A stretch of 64,000 nt of DNA, taken from NCBI GenBank assembly GCA_023634235.1, contig JAMKCF010000012.1, positions 6,368,329 to 6,432,328 of the forward strand. Direction: 5' to 3'. Shown here piece by piece: positions 1-11,400 of this stretch. Source of the stretch: Pisaster brevispinus. Taxonomy: Eukaryota > Echinodermata > Asteroidea > Forcipulatida > Asteriidae. The notes below the pieces were generated by a model that saw nothing but the letters and a program-made list of their open reading frames with translations, made no database searches and was not told the DNA's origin. Position numbers and translations under genes: made by a program. Position 1 is the first letter of the stretch, and each line of letters begins with the position of its first letter.

Positions 1-29
1 TTTATCATTTATCTTCCTTTTATATTAAG

Positions 30-3000
30 GGAGCATCAGTTGAGGCGGAGACCTACACCGAGCATGAGGCCTACTCCGGGGAGAACTACACTACCCCCCT
101 CATGGGAGCGGCCAGTGCCTCCAAGCAGCAGTATAAGATTGCCAAGATGCTGCTGGAAGACGGAGGTACTGGGATGTGATTTCCGTTTTTTTTTCCGGAA
201 ATCCGTTTTTTTTAACACCCCCCCATTTTATTTATTTATTTATTGTTTAAATTAAGACCATAAAAAACATGAAGATAAAACCAAATAGAATGCCCCAGAG
301 TGCAGATTAGGGCTTTTAAAACAAAAGATAAATGTATGAAGTAGGCTTTGAGCTCGCAAGTTTTCGCCCTCGTAAGCTTTCGCGCTTTGCGTTCACAGTT
401 CAGGTTTTTTTTTCATCAGCCTTTCACATCCCTGAAGTAGCGATCAGGAAGGCAGAAGGCCGAAAAACCCTGTGTCCGTCTACGTTTGGCTTAATCTGTC
501 ATTGCTTTCAATCGCTCTATGGAGAGCATTCAAGAACTATACAATGGCAATACATAGAATCAGATTACCAACCTAATTATTTGCCTGGGCCAGGTTTCTT
601 GGGACTTTACGGCAGAATTCTTCACTTACTGTCCTTTACCAGGGCATGCTAAGCGCAGAATTCTTCACTTACAGTCCTTTACCAGGGCATGCTAAGCGCA
701 GAATTCTTCACTTACTGTCCTTTACCAGGGCATGCTAAGCGCAGAATTCTTCACTTACAGTCCTTTACCAGGGCATGCTAAGCGCAGAATTCTTCACTTA
801 CTGTCCTTTACCAGGGCATGCTAAGCGCAGAATTCTTCACTTACTGTCCTTTACCAGGGCATGCTAAGAGCAGAATTCTTCACTTACTGTCCTTTACCAG
901 GGCATGCTAAGCGCAGAATTCTTCACTTACTGTCCTTTACCAGGGCATGCTAAGCGCAGAATTCTTCACTTACTGTCCTTTACCGGGGCATGCTAAGCGC
1001 AGAATTCTGTGATAAAGAGCTCCTTAAAATCGGACCCGAGTGTACACTTTCATTTTTTGCTTTACTCAAAACAGACACATGGCTTTCCGCCCTAACAAAA
1101 CTAGAATTGATTAAACTGTTTTTATTGCAATTACATCGTGGATGGAAAAAGCTGTATTAAATACAAAATTATGAATATAATGATTGAAAAAACATGTCTT
1201 TTGAAAAATGTCAGGACGCAAATCTGAAACTTTTATTCCCATGGCCCTATTACATGTGTCTTGGTTTGATCAGTGAGAAGTGCCTTCCCGAAGCTTGTTT
1301 TTGTTTTAAATATTGACTAATTTTGTCTTAATTCTAATCACTTCGAACAGCGCATCTGGATTCCGTATGTGATTCGCTTTATAAGAACGTTTTTCAAAAA
1401 TAGGATACAGAGCCCCATTACCACTCCCTCCACCCCACCTTCACCCCTCCCTCATCTTCCACCGGCACCCTACCACCAAAAAGGCGGGAAAAAAAAAATG
1501 TTTTCCCACAACCCTTTTCCAGTCTGCCATGACTACCATCGCCCACACACATGATAAATTTGTCTTTCATTTCTGTTAACCATTCTCAGCTAACGTGAAT
1601 AATGGAGATCGGTACAAGGTCACACCCCTCCACGTCGCCTCGCTTCACGGTCACAGCGACTGCGTCCGTTTGTTTCTCGATGCTGGAGCTGATGTCAATG
1701 CCAGGACTGAAGACTACAACCGACCCGGGGTGTTTAAAAGTAAGCTCATTTAAAAAGAAATGTTTTCCCCATGTGCTTCTTTTCAAGGGAAAGTTTAATA
1801 AGCTGTTTTCTGTTTGAATGCTTTTTTTTGTTTTATACATTTTGCTTTGTACACAGCCACACCTGTGGTTTGTGATTTTGTGGCTGTGAAGACTGACTAG
1901 TATAGCGTTCTATTTTTAATCCTGCATTAATCCTGGAAAGTTTGTTGACATTTGGTCTGCTCAGGACTATAAGGTTGTTAATGCATATTGTATCGATCTC
2001 ATAAAATTGCTTTTGCATTTTTTTGGAGCGCCTGGTAATTGGAGTTTATTGATCAAGAATGGTCTTCAGAGTATTTGATTGGCAAAAAGAAACATTCAGT
2101 TTCTAAGTAAAACATTTGACTGTTGATGTTAATAATTTTTTTCAAATTTACACGCATTTTTCATTTAATTACCTGTTAATGATTACGAGTTTGAAATTGC
2201 ATTTGATGACCTATAGCACTGAGCCGACAATTTGCTTCTTTTACAGATTGGCTCATGGTTTGAATTGGAAAAATTAAAAACGGTTACTTAACAGTAAACC
2301 GGAAGTCACAAACTCTGTTTAACTGTTTAGGAAACTGAAGGTAGATGCATGCACAACCCTAGGTATTTTCCTGTTCACTTAATCTACTCTACTCTTTTGG
2401 ATACAGAACCCTACAGAAAAGGAAGTACCCCGCTCCACCTAGCAGCCAAAGAGAGTCAGGTAGGGTGCATCGAGGTCCTCCTGACCCATGGTCATGCCGA
2501 CTACAACCAGCGTGACACCTACAACTTCACTTGTCTCAACTGGGCGGCCCAGATTGGCAGTGAGGAGTGCATTCTTTGTTTGCTGAGGTTGACTGAAGGG
2601 GATACAGTCTTCATGTCAAGCACACCTGGCACAGGTAGGGCTGGGGGACAAACTCTCTTAAAGTTTGAGGTCAGATTTAGTTATGAAATTTATGAAAAAA
2701 AACAAACACCTAAATTTAATAAATCAACAAGCAAAACCCGAGTATAAGACTTGACCTCCGTTTCTGGTTACTTGTAAACAGTTCAGAATTTTGCCAAATT
2801 GACGTTATCGTTATAAATTCTATTTAATGGTTGCACAAATTCGGGCGTGATTGGCAAATGGGTTTGCTAAAAAATAAGCATCCTTAACCGAAGTTTTAAT
2901 TTTATTTCAATATTATTTTGAAATGACAAATAGTAATAGCTGTTGCAAACTGCTTACAAACCAAAAAGGACCTATTGTATAAGAACAAAAAAGTGGCCTG

Positions 3001-5271
3001 GTGTTTTGACCCTAGTAGAGTCTTTCTCAACGCTAAAAAAAGAAAAGGTTATAAAAGAGGTTCTTGGGTAAACATTTTGCATTGCCACAATGAAACCCTA
3101 ACTTGACAATGGAAAGACAACAAAGGTACCGTATTTATCGTGTGAGAAAATATGAGTAGGCACTCACTGTGATTCGCAGAACCTCGGCCATGAGCCACGA
3201 CCGATAATCTGCCATGAAACGCTGGAATCTTAAAGAACACTCGGACTTGCCTCCTTTTGAGCCGAATACAATGATAAACAATAGTGGCAGCCTGTCCATT
3301 CTTGTATGCCACATTTGGACAAAAACGGGTCAGAGGTCTCGAACCGGCTGTTACCCTCAGAAAAGGGGCTATGACAAGGCATGTTTTCCAGTAACTGGTG
3401 TCCCTCTTTTTATGGGTGAAGCAAAGCGTAGAAAAAAAAAAATTGAGGGTGCTCTGAAGTTGTTCTGGTCACAATAAACCATCCGCCGTAAGTCAGTCCA
3501 GAAAAAACTGGCATGTATACACGTCATCCATGGTTAAGTCGGTTTAATGTTATATGTAGCTAAAAGTGAACATTAATTTCTTTCAAACTGGGTTTGCTCC
3601 CTACAGGTGATATCCCACTCCATGACTGCGTCCGGCGAGGCTTGGTCAACTGCGTCAGAGAACTTCTCCTCCGCGGGGCGGACGTCAACCACCAAAACTC
3701 TGTGGGTCTGAATGCTCTGCACTTTGCCTCGCTTCCATCGGGAAACTTCTCCACTGAGATGATGGAGACGCTTCTGGCTTACGGTCAGGAGGTGGATGTT
3801 GATCAGCCAATCGGAGGGGCTGGTTCGTCTCGCTATAATCATGGAATGACAGGTGAGGGCAGCAGAACAAATTTCTTATCAGGAGCGTGTTCTTGCAGCC
3901 TTGACCAAAAACAAGTTTCTGATGTAAAGTTGTAGGGCCAAGAGCTGCATGAAAGGGGTATTGTCATTGCCTATGGCGTCTGTCCGTCCGTCCATCCATC
4001 TGGGGTTTCCAGACCATAACTTGAGTTAGAAGTGACATTTTTGCTCAGAGAGAAAGGAAAGTTAGGATTGTGTTCGGGGTGAAAAGGTCAAAGGTCTGGG
4101 TCCCGGTGGTGAGTTATAGCTTAATGGTTTCTGGACTGTAAGTTGAGTTACAAGTGACATTACTTGGATGTGGGGGTTGCTCTTAGAGGAAGGAAATTTG
4201 GGAGTATTTTCTTAGGTCAAAGGCCAAGGGCACTATGCTCGGGTATATAAACTTGGTTTGGTGATACCTTTCGTTACATACAATATATAAGGCTGAGCGG
4301 TATCAACAGCATGCATCACTGTTATTTTTATAATTGTATTAAACAACATTATTTGATTAGTATGCTGCAGCATTTACATTGAACTGACAGGCTGCCACCA
4401 TTGTATATCATTGTATTTGGCTCAATGGGAGGCAAGTCCGAGGGGTCCAAGACTCCAGCATACCATAGCAGATTATTGACCAAGGCTTAGGGCTGAGGTT
4501 TTGCGATTCACGGTGAACGCACTCATGTTTTCTCAGAAGAGAACAAGAAATCCTAGTGCTTTTTACGCCAACCTTTGTTTTCTTCCCTTTGTCAAGTCAG
4601 GGTTTCATTGTGACAATGATAAATGATATTCTCAAAGAAAAGTTATTACGCCGTAAGCTCTAAACAAATCTGAAAAATAAAACTGCGCTTAGGCACGGTA
4701 AAGATTTTTAAATTACCAGCGTGAAGTGGTTAAAGATAGAATTTTCAATACTGTTTTTCCCTGGAACTTTTCAGGTATCAAACCACTTAAGATGGTTGCC
4801 TTCGAGCCAGATATTGACGTTCACCTGCACAACTTTCACACAGCTGAATTTCGTCTCAGTCGCACCTTCAAACTCATCACCTCTGACCCCAGCCGGCCTA
4901 CGCGGCGCCCTCAATGCGCAATTCATCTCATTCGGTACGGGGCAGACTTCAACATCAGCTATCGGGGACAGACGCTTCTTCAGCAAGAGGTGTACAATCA
5001 GGACGGTGACGATTCGGTACTCAACGCAGCGGTGCGAGCCGCTCGGATTCTCCCGATTCCGGATCGGCCACCGGGAAAGCTCGCCGAGGACGTCGGCGAT
5101 ATCGCCAAGGAGAAGCTGAAGTGGCTAAGGGAACTTTTCAGCTCACCTAGGAGCCTACAGCAATGTTGTAGGGTCACTCTTAGAGAGATCCTTGGCTGCA
5201 GGAAGCTCAACAGGGTGACGGAGCTACCCTTACCACCATCGCTGCAAGACTACTTGCTCCTTAAAAGCTAG
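30..5271 (+). CDS. Ankyrin-repeat and SOCS-box (ASB) protein, 3' part (5' exons outside window)
   Basis: Exons are 30-165, 1590-1739, 2407-2634, 3607-3852 and 4775-5271 (stop TAG). They join in frame (phases 0/1/1/1/1) into 418 residues. Seen: a run of ankyrin units, with TPLMGAAS, TPLHVASLHGH, STPLHLAAKES, IPLHDCV and NALHFASLP at the turns and ADVN-type hairpins between them. The last 40 residues form a SOCS box, with the elongin-BC helix PRSLQQCCRVTLREIL followed by a Cullin-5-type LPLPPSL motif. Family knowledge: ASB proteins are substrate receptors of Cullin-5 ubiquitin ligases; the ankyrin face binds the target. The first exon enters mid-repeat after an AAG acceptor, so upstream exons are missing. 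I cannot assign it to a particular vertebrate ASB number. It is convergent with the next gene. Confidence 0.93.
612..1007. repeat. 43-bp tandem array, about nine units
   Basis: AGAATTC recurs every 43 bases at 614, 657, 700 and so on to 1001. Units are nearly identical (GCATGCTAAGCGCAGAATTC then TTCACTTACTGTCC and TTTACCAGG). The first four copies alternate CTTACT/CTTACA, an 86-bp higher-order period; later copies all carry T. It lies in the ASB intron 166-1589. Confidence 0.97.
3085..3245 (-). repeat. Dispersed repeat (mobile-element remnant), minus copy
   Basis: Related to copies at 4310-4660, 7980-8345 and 34925-35100. Shared blocks, read in the orientation of the 8-kb copy, are GGCAGATTATCGGCC, TGAGTGCCTACTCATATTTTC, CAAGTCAGG and TTTCATTGTG. 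No coding potential was recognised. Confidence 0.7.
4310..4660 (+). repeat. Dispersed repeat, plus copy in last ASB intron
   Basis: Begins near GCATGCATCACTG, passes GGCTCAATGGGAGGCAAG and GCAGATTATTGACC, and ends in GTCAAGTCAGGGTTTCATTGTG, matching the 8-kb copy block for block with substitutions. Confidence 0.7.
5145..5271 (+). other. SOCS box of the ASB protein
   Basis: This is the C-terminal module of the last exon, beginning at PRSLQQCCR. The SLxxxCR core is the elongin B/C contact. The LPLPPSLQDYL stretch is the Cul5 box, with the LPxP signature intact, so the protein should be competent to assemble a Cul5 E3 ligase. That function is inferred from the family. Confidence 0.88.
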
Positions 5272-6014
5272 TTGTTAAAAAATCAATGACAGGACTAAGT
5301 GTTTGGGATAACTTATTATTATTAGATTTGCAGCAATGTTGTACACTTGGGGTGAGTTTGTTAGCTTTGGACATTTTAACACTCTAGTGTTATTATTATT
5401 ATTATTATATCTTTCTGGTCATGAAAACAAGAGACCCTCAAAAGTGCAGCACTGGAACCCGTAGGTCTGAAGATACCCGTGTAGAGAAGAGGATGAAGAA
5501 ATGTCAGTTTGAGATGTGGGAGGTAAAACCCCAAAGAAAACCCACGCAAAAATCCACATGGAAAGCTCCAGTCCGGGAATCGAACCGGGATCTACAGAGG
5601 TGAAAGGCAGGGTGGAAAGAAATCTTTGGACAAGGAGCTTGAATAAAATAGTTGCTTTTCCTCAAATCTCTTTACAATATTATTATTATGGATGGACCAA
5701 GGGACCCCCCCAAAGTGACCAGCACTGTAAACTGCAGGGCCACAAGAAGTTAAGAGAAAATATGTTGAAGAAGTGTCAGTGGGAGGGAAAACTCTAAATA
5801 TGGAAAAACCAACGCAATCAGGTAGGGACTGAAAACCAAATCCAAACGCATAGCTCCAGTCCAGGTATGGTTCAGGTATGCCTGATGACCTTCATACACT
5901 CTCGTGTTAGCTCACAAGTCATCACTTCATGTAACTCACAACTTGACTCTTAATTCACAACATCAGAATAGCTTAAAAGCATGTGCACACCATTGGTAAT
6001 TGTCGAAGATCAGG

Positions 6015-6176
6015 GGGCGATTTCACACAAAGCATTAAGGTTCGTCTTAAGATGAGTTGTCAGTATTAGCATTAGTGATTTGTTGTGTGACACAAGCACC
6101 TTTGCTTAGCAATTAAGATGGATTTGCACTTAAGATCAATCTTAACTTGTTGTGAAATCGAGCCCAGGGCCCACAT
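6015..6176. mobile_element. MITE family M copy (latent foldback with TCTTAAG arms)
   Basis: Bounded by GATTTCACACAAAG and GTTGTGAAATCGAGCCC, with internal AGCAATTAAGATGG and CTTAAGATCAATCTTAA. The same layout recurs at 11482-11638 and 61713-61868. It directly abuts a family L copy. Confidence 0.6.
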
Positions 6177-6356
6177 TCATAGAGCTGCTTAAGCAGAAAA
6201 TCATTGCTTAAAGTGTTCTGCTAAGCAAAATTAAGCAGGATAAAGTCACAGATTGTACATGCAACATGGTAGTTTGGCTGGTTACCTTATTCTAGTAAGC
6301 AATTTTTTGTTGTGCTGAGCTACTTGTTGTGCTTAAGAAGGTCTGAAATTGGACCC
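6177..6356. mobile_element. MITE family L copy
   Basis: Ends are GGGCCCACATTCATAGAGC on the left and the degenerate inverse CTGAAATTGGACCC on the right, with TGCTTAAGCAG and the internal GTTACCTTATTCTAGTAAGC block. Confidence 0.75.
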
Positions 6357-6915
6357 AGTATCTGCACTGTGTTTGACTGATGTACACAAGTATTTAACAA
6401 ACCTGTGACAGTTTAAGCTTATTCGGTCATCAGAGTGAAGAGAAAATAGTGAAAAACCTACTATTTTTGCTGTTTTCAAACATCTGATTTTTAACTTGTG
6501 AGATCAAAACTGATAATTTTACCCGTTTCTCAAAAACTCTAGCATTTCAGGCAGAAATTTCTTTCTGACACCATGTAAGTTTAGTGTAAATCTGGGAATG
6601 GTTTTACTTTCAATCTATCAATGTTATGCACATGCCTTAAGAAAACCTAAGAATTAATATAGACATTGCGTTTCTGAAAAATATTATCGAGAACAGAGTC
6701 ACAATGTTGTGGTATAAAACCAATCAAGGTTATGCGTTCACATACATACATCAATTTATTGCTATCTATTTAGTGGTAAAATTTGATAATGTATTGGGCT
6801 GACATAACGTGTACGCAGCTCTAGTCAGTTTCAGACAGTAACTTCATGAGAGATTTCCTTTTAATTCATTAGCCCAATCCCTCTACATTTACATGCATGC
6901 TCCTGAATGCAACCT

Positions 6916-7200
6916 GGGCCCAATTTCATAGTGCTGCTTACTGGTTAGCAAATTTTTGTGCTAACTACAGCAGAAAAATTTGCTTAAGCGTAAGAGTATT
7001 TCACAGGTTAGCGAGAAAATTAGGCAGCCATCTTGCGCGTTCACCATAGATTTGCATTGTTTTGTCATTCATTTTCATACAGTAAGCACCGGACGGTTGG
7101 CATGCCTCTTCATGTGCTTACAGTTAACAGTGAGCTATGAAATGGAAATCGCACAGTAAGTACAAAATTGGCCGTTAAGCAGCTCTATGAAATTGGGCCC
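6916..7200. mobile_element. MITE family L copy, longer variant
   Basis: Left end GGGCCCAATTTCATAGTGC; right end GCAGCTCTATGAAATTGGGC. It carries extra internal sequence compared with the ~190-bp standard copies. Confidence 0.8.
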
Positions 7201-7979
7201 TGCCATTTCATTAATTGCTGTGGGTAACAAATTAAATTGTTTATATTAAATTGTTTATATAATAGCACCTTGGTTTACAAGGTGATGCAACATAACCTGC
7301 TGTCAACTATAGCCAATTTCATCACTGTACCGGTAAATCAAGTCCTGAAATTAGTTCAGCAAAACACATGCTCTATTCTCTGATAACTCTCAATCAATGT
7401 AACATGAGACCAACAATACAAATTATCCACTCTCTTTTTTGTCCGCATTCTAAACAAATGCTGCTTTATTTTAACAGTACCATCAAGTTCTTGTAATTTT
7501 GTTAAAGTATGTAAAAATGAATGTAGTTTTATCTGAAATGTAATGATACGTCAACTTGGACTGCTTCATTAAAGAAACAAAAAGAATGTAGATAAAATGA
7601 CAGTCGACCCTTATTATAATTATATATTATAACGAGTGTGGACTACTATAGAGAGAGATTGTTTTAAAAAAGTTCAAGGAATGATTCAGTACAGTAAACA
7701 ACCTCATTCTGAAGACTGAATGGTACTTCACACAAAGTGAGAAAGCCGGCTGAATTTCCGATTTCTTTATGCCGCAACAGCGTGAAGTGAAAGTACAAGT
7801 CATGACAATTTGCTCTGCATTCCCTTTTGCGTGGAGTATGTGCCGGGCTCAACATTACAGAGAGTCGAGTGTTTGGGCTTGAACACCTTTATGCTGAATG
7901 TTTGCACTACAACTCATGTTCATGTAAACTTGTTGACCAAATTCACCCAACGACATAATCATAAAAATCTTAGTTGCAC

Positions 7980-8345
7980 CATTTTGCGAGTCAATGTCTC
8001 TGTGCGTTACACAGTGTAGTACGCATTTTAGGCAGTGCAGCATTTACACGCTAACCATAATTTCTGCATGCGTCTTGACTCCCAAAATGTATTCGGCTCA
8101 ATGGGAGGTAACTCTCAAGCGTTTCCGAGATTCCAGCACTCCATGGCAGATTATCGGCCGGGGCTTGTGGGCAAGGTTCTGCAATTCATGGTGAGTGCCT
8201 ACTCATATTTTCTCACAAGGCAACAACAAATCTCGGTGCTAATTATGAGAACCTTTGTTGTCTTTCCTTTGTCAAGTCAGGTTTTCATTGTGAAAACATT
8301 ATTTTCAAAGGAAAACGATCACCTGCGAAACTCCAAAAAGTCCTG
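7980..8345 (+). repeat. Dispersed repeat, best-preserved plus copy
   Basis: Lies just downstream of the THG1L stop, on the opposite strand. It begins with a palindromic block around GTGCGTTACACAGTG and TTGACTCCCAAAATG, then runs into the GGCAGATTATCGGCC / TTTCATTGTG module shared with 3.1, 4.3 and 34.9 kb. Confidence 0.7.
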
Positions 8346-8448
8346 AAAAATGATACTGCACATACATGTAGGCGTGGACATTTTTTTCAGAATACCGACC
8401 CAAAGTGTTAAAAACCTAATTTAATAGAAAAACCTAATTCAGCAGATG

Positions 8449-11400
8449 TCAACTACTAGAAGCTCCTAAGAGTTCCGGATGTTCTGCCCAGAAGGTGTCA
8501 CCGATGATGTCCGTGTGGAAGAGTGTAACTTTCCTCCTAGTCCGGACCACCTCCCGCCTCCTCATCTCCTCAGACTCTTTGCTCTTGCACTGTTTCACTG
8601 TGACCTCCGTCGTCTTAAAAAAAAAACCAAAAACAACAACAACAATTCATAGAGATTCAAAGATTATACATGGTAATTTTTAACTGAAACTGAAAAATTA
8701 TAGCACGTACTAATGTTACATCAGGACAGAGGGTGGGGTGGTGTGCCGTGGCCGCAAGGGCAGTGGACTCAAGTTCTGTAATTTACAGACTGTGGGTTCG
8801 AATCCTGGCCTAGTCAGTGGCGACACTTGTGCCCTTGAGCAAGGCACTTTATTATAACTGCTTCTCTCCACCCAGGAGTACAAATGGGTACCAGCCAGAG
8901 CTGGGGAGTAACCTGTGATGGACTGGCATCCTGTCTAGTGGGAATAAAAATATTCCCAGTCGTTTAATGCCAAGGAAACCGATATAAACAACGGCCTGAT
9001 GAGACAAATATTGGCTCTTTACAGGACAGAGACTCCAATGGACTGAAACCCCCAAGCGTCTTTTATCGTCCTACTCTTGGTAAAATTTTCCAGCAAGTTG
9101 ACCAAACCATTTGAAACTATTCAACTGCATAGAATGTGTATGGTAGCACAACTGTGCACAGAACTAACTGTGTACATGTGTGTATACTGCTGTGCAGATG
9201 CATTTACCATATGATATCATATAACTGACTAGCATAGTTTATCTATTATTCATAATAACAGTGGAGATATTGAATGGTCAGACAGTAGGAGGGTTAATCA
9301 TTCCCGACTGATCTTGGGTATTAACTCTTAAAAGATAACTATTCACTCACTGGTTGCCATATCTGAGCACTTCCTTTGCGGTACAGCTCAGGCTCGTTGT
9401 TGTAGTTTATTCCAAACTCCGAGAACAGCAGCTCATTCTTATCACTTGAGAATGTTCCCTGCAAAGTAAAAAGAACAAATAGCTTCAATGATAGGACATA
9501 GTGATGGTCCAGCTGCAGGATGAGACTAACATGCGGCGAGGCTAAATAGGTTACCAAGACACCGTCAAGTTGGGAGATTGCTGTGGCCCCGTGTCCCTCC
9601 AGGGACGAAGAGGATAGGTGGGTAGGGAGGTAGGACTTCATGATGGTAAATGAAAAACATTACCAGAAAATAAAAACAATCTTTTGGACCTTTTCCAGAT
9701 CATGATTCGGAATGTGGTTGCAGTTCTTAAAACTCAGACGGCCATTGTAAACCCCCACATTAAGACCACAAAGAGTTCCTCTGGTAGCAAATACTAGAGC
9801 ATGATCTTTGAATTGGGGGAAAAGCTATTTAAAGCAGATATAGAGGATTAGTTCCATTTCTCCAGACATGCAACTTATTTTAAACAAAAGAGGAAACCGC
9901 CCAACACATAAAACTTTGTAGTGTTTTTCTGTTTTCTATCGCACTAAACAAAAAGAAAAGATGAGAGTAAATTAGCTGATCAGCTAAAAGGTTGTGTGCC
10001 TGTCTGTCATGAAGGTGGTACCAATACTGTAAATCCTTCCCTGAATGCACAAAAGATGCAAAATTTCACTAACCCTTAGTCTCTCCTCTCCTTGTTTTTT
10101 TGTCAGTCCGCCATCTTTGACCAACTTCCAGAAGCATGTGTTGTACAAGTTATTGATGTGGCCTGTAGTTGAATATTAAAGAACTCATTTATGATCAAAG
10201 GACAATCAATGAAGGTGGCAATTGATGAAGGGGTTCTTGGATGAATTCTGGTGTGAATAACAAAAAAAAAGAAAGAAAAAATTTGTCTCGGACTTACAGT
10301 CTGCCTGTCTCCAGCTGAGGTAGTCTCGGAGGTTTTTATTGCTTGGGTACAGGATGATCCGGCCATCAAAGGCTGGGGGGTAGAGAAGCTGCTGATCGGG
10401 GAAATATTTCCTCCAATGGAACACAAAAGACGACGAGAAGAGGGACACCATGTTGGTCATTAGTTTACTGCAATAAGCAAAGAACACAGTATTAGTTCAG
10501 TAAGGTTTGCCGTAACATGGCATGGGCGGCTGGTGCGTATAAAGCACTCGCCTCTCACCACTGTGGCCCTGGTTCGATTCCCGGCAGGGGGCCTTATGTG
10601 AGTGGAGTTGTGCGCTGATTCTCTCCTGTGCCAAGGGCTCTTCTCCAGGGCTTCCAGAGCTCAAATTTTACTCTGGACTGCAAGCCCGAAGCCATTGATT
10701 TTAGCATCGGGCCAGTCTGGCGGTGACGGTCTTGTGTTTTTGAATAATAATACCTTAGTGTAATTTAAACTGATAAATACATACATCTTTCAATTCCGTT
10801 GGGAATTGAAGTATTACCCATTGGAAAAATGAGAATTTTTTTTTCTACTTGTTCCAAAACACAGCTAAAATGTGAATTTGTGTAGATAGTGTTCTTCTCA
10901 TTTTGATTCCGGTCTTGGTAAACAATTTCCTGATCCAGTAAGAGTTTTGAGCTACAAGCCCCGCAGTCTTGTGGAATTTTCTCCCAAATTCGAGTCCTGG
11001 CCTCCGGTTTTCCTCCCCCTGGAAAAATCGTGGTCATAGATATGTTTCAATGTGGCTGGCTGCCAAAGGTAAGGCTCGACCACGTTGTGGCCACACTCCA
11101 AAATTCAGCTTCTCAGCAGAGTGTAAGGATGATAGCCTCCCAAAATCTTGTGAGTTGTGGTGGTTCTGTAATTCAGACCTGAAAATTATCAGATCATACT
11201 GACCTGAAGTATTGAGTTGTTACACCGCCTGTTCTTTTCAGAACCACCCCAACTAATACTAGATTGCAAATCTTACAAGACTGTATTTCCAACATGCAAA
11301 GTTTCAAATCCTACATTAGACATGTTAGAGGTCAACAAGCATGATCATGCTTTGACTTGTTTATATTTTTATAATTGGCAATACCAAACTACCAAAAACA

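Larger units (their letters stand above)
5272..8448. other. Convergent intergenic region between ASB (+) and THG1L (-)
   Basis: No further gene was found. AATAAA at 5642-5647 is a candidate ASB poly(A) signal. On the minus strand, AATAAA at 7470-7465 is a candidate for THG1L. The rest is repeat-rich: TTA microsatellite traces near 5391, two MITE families at 6015-6356 and 6916-7200, and a dispersed repeat at 7850-8345. Confidence 0.6.

Noticed and set aside
4721..5210. Alternative-frame ORFs over the last ASB exon
   Set aside because: Only one frame carries ankyrin and SOCS-box motifs and joins in phase with the upstream exons; the others are shadows.
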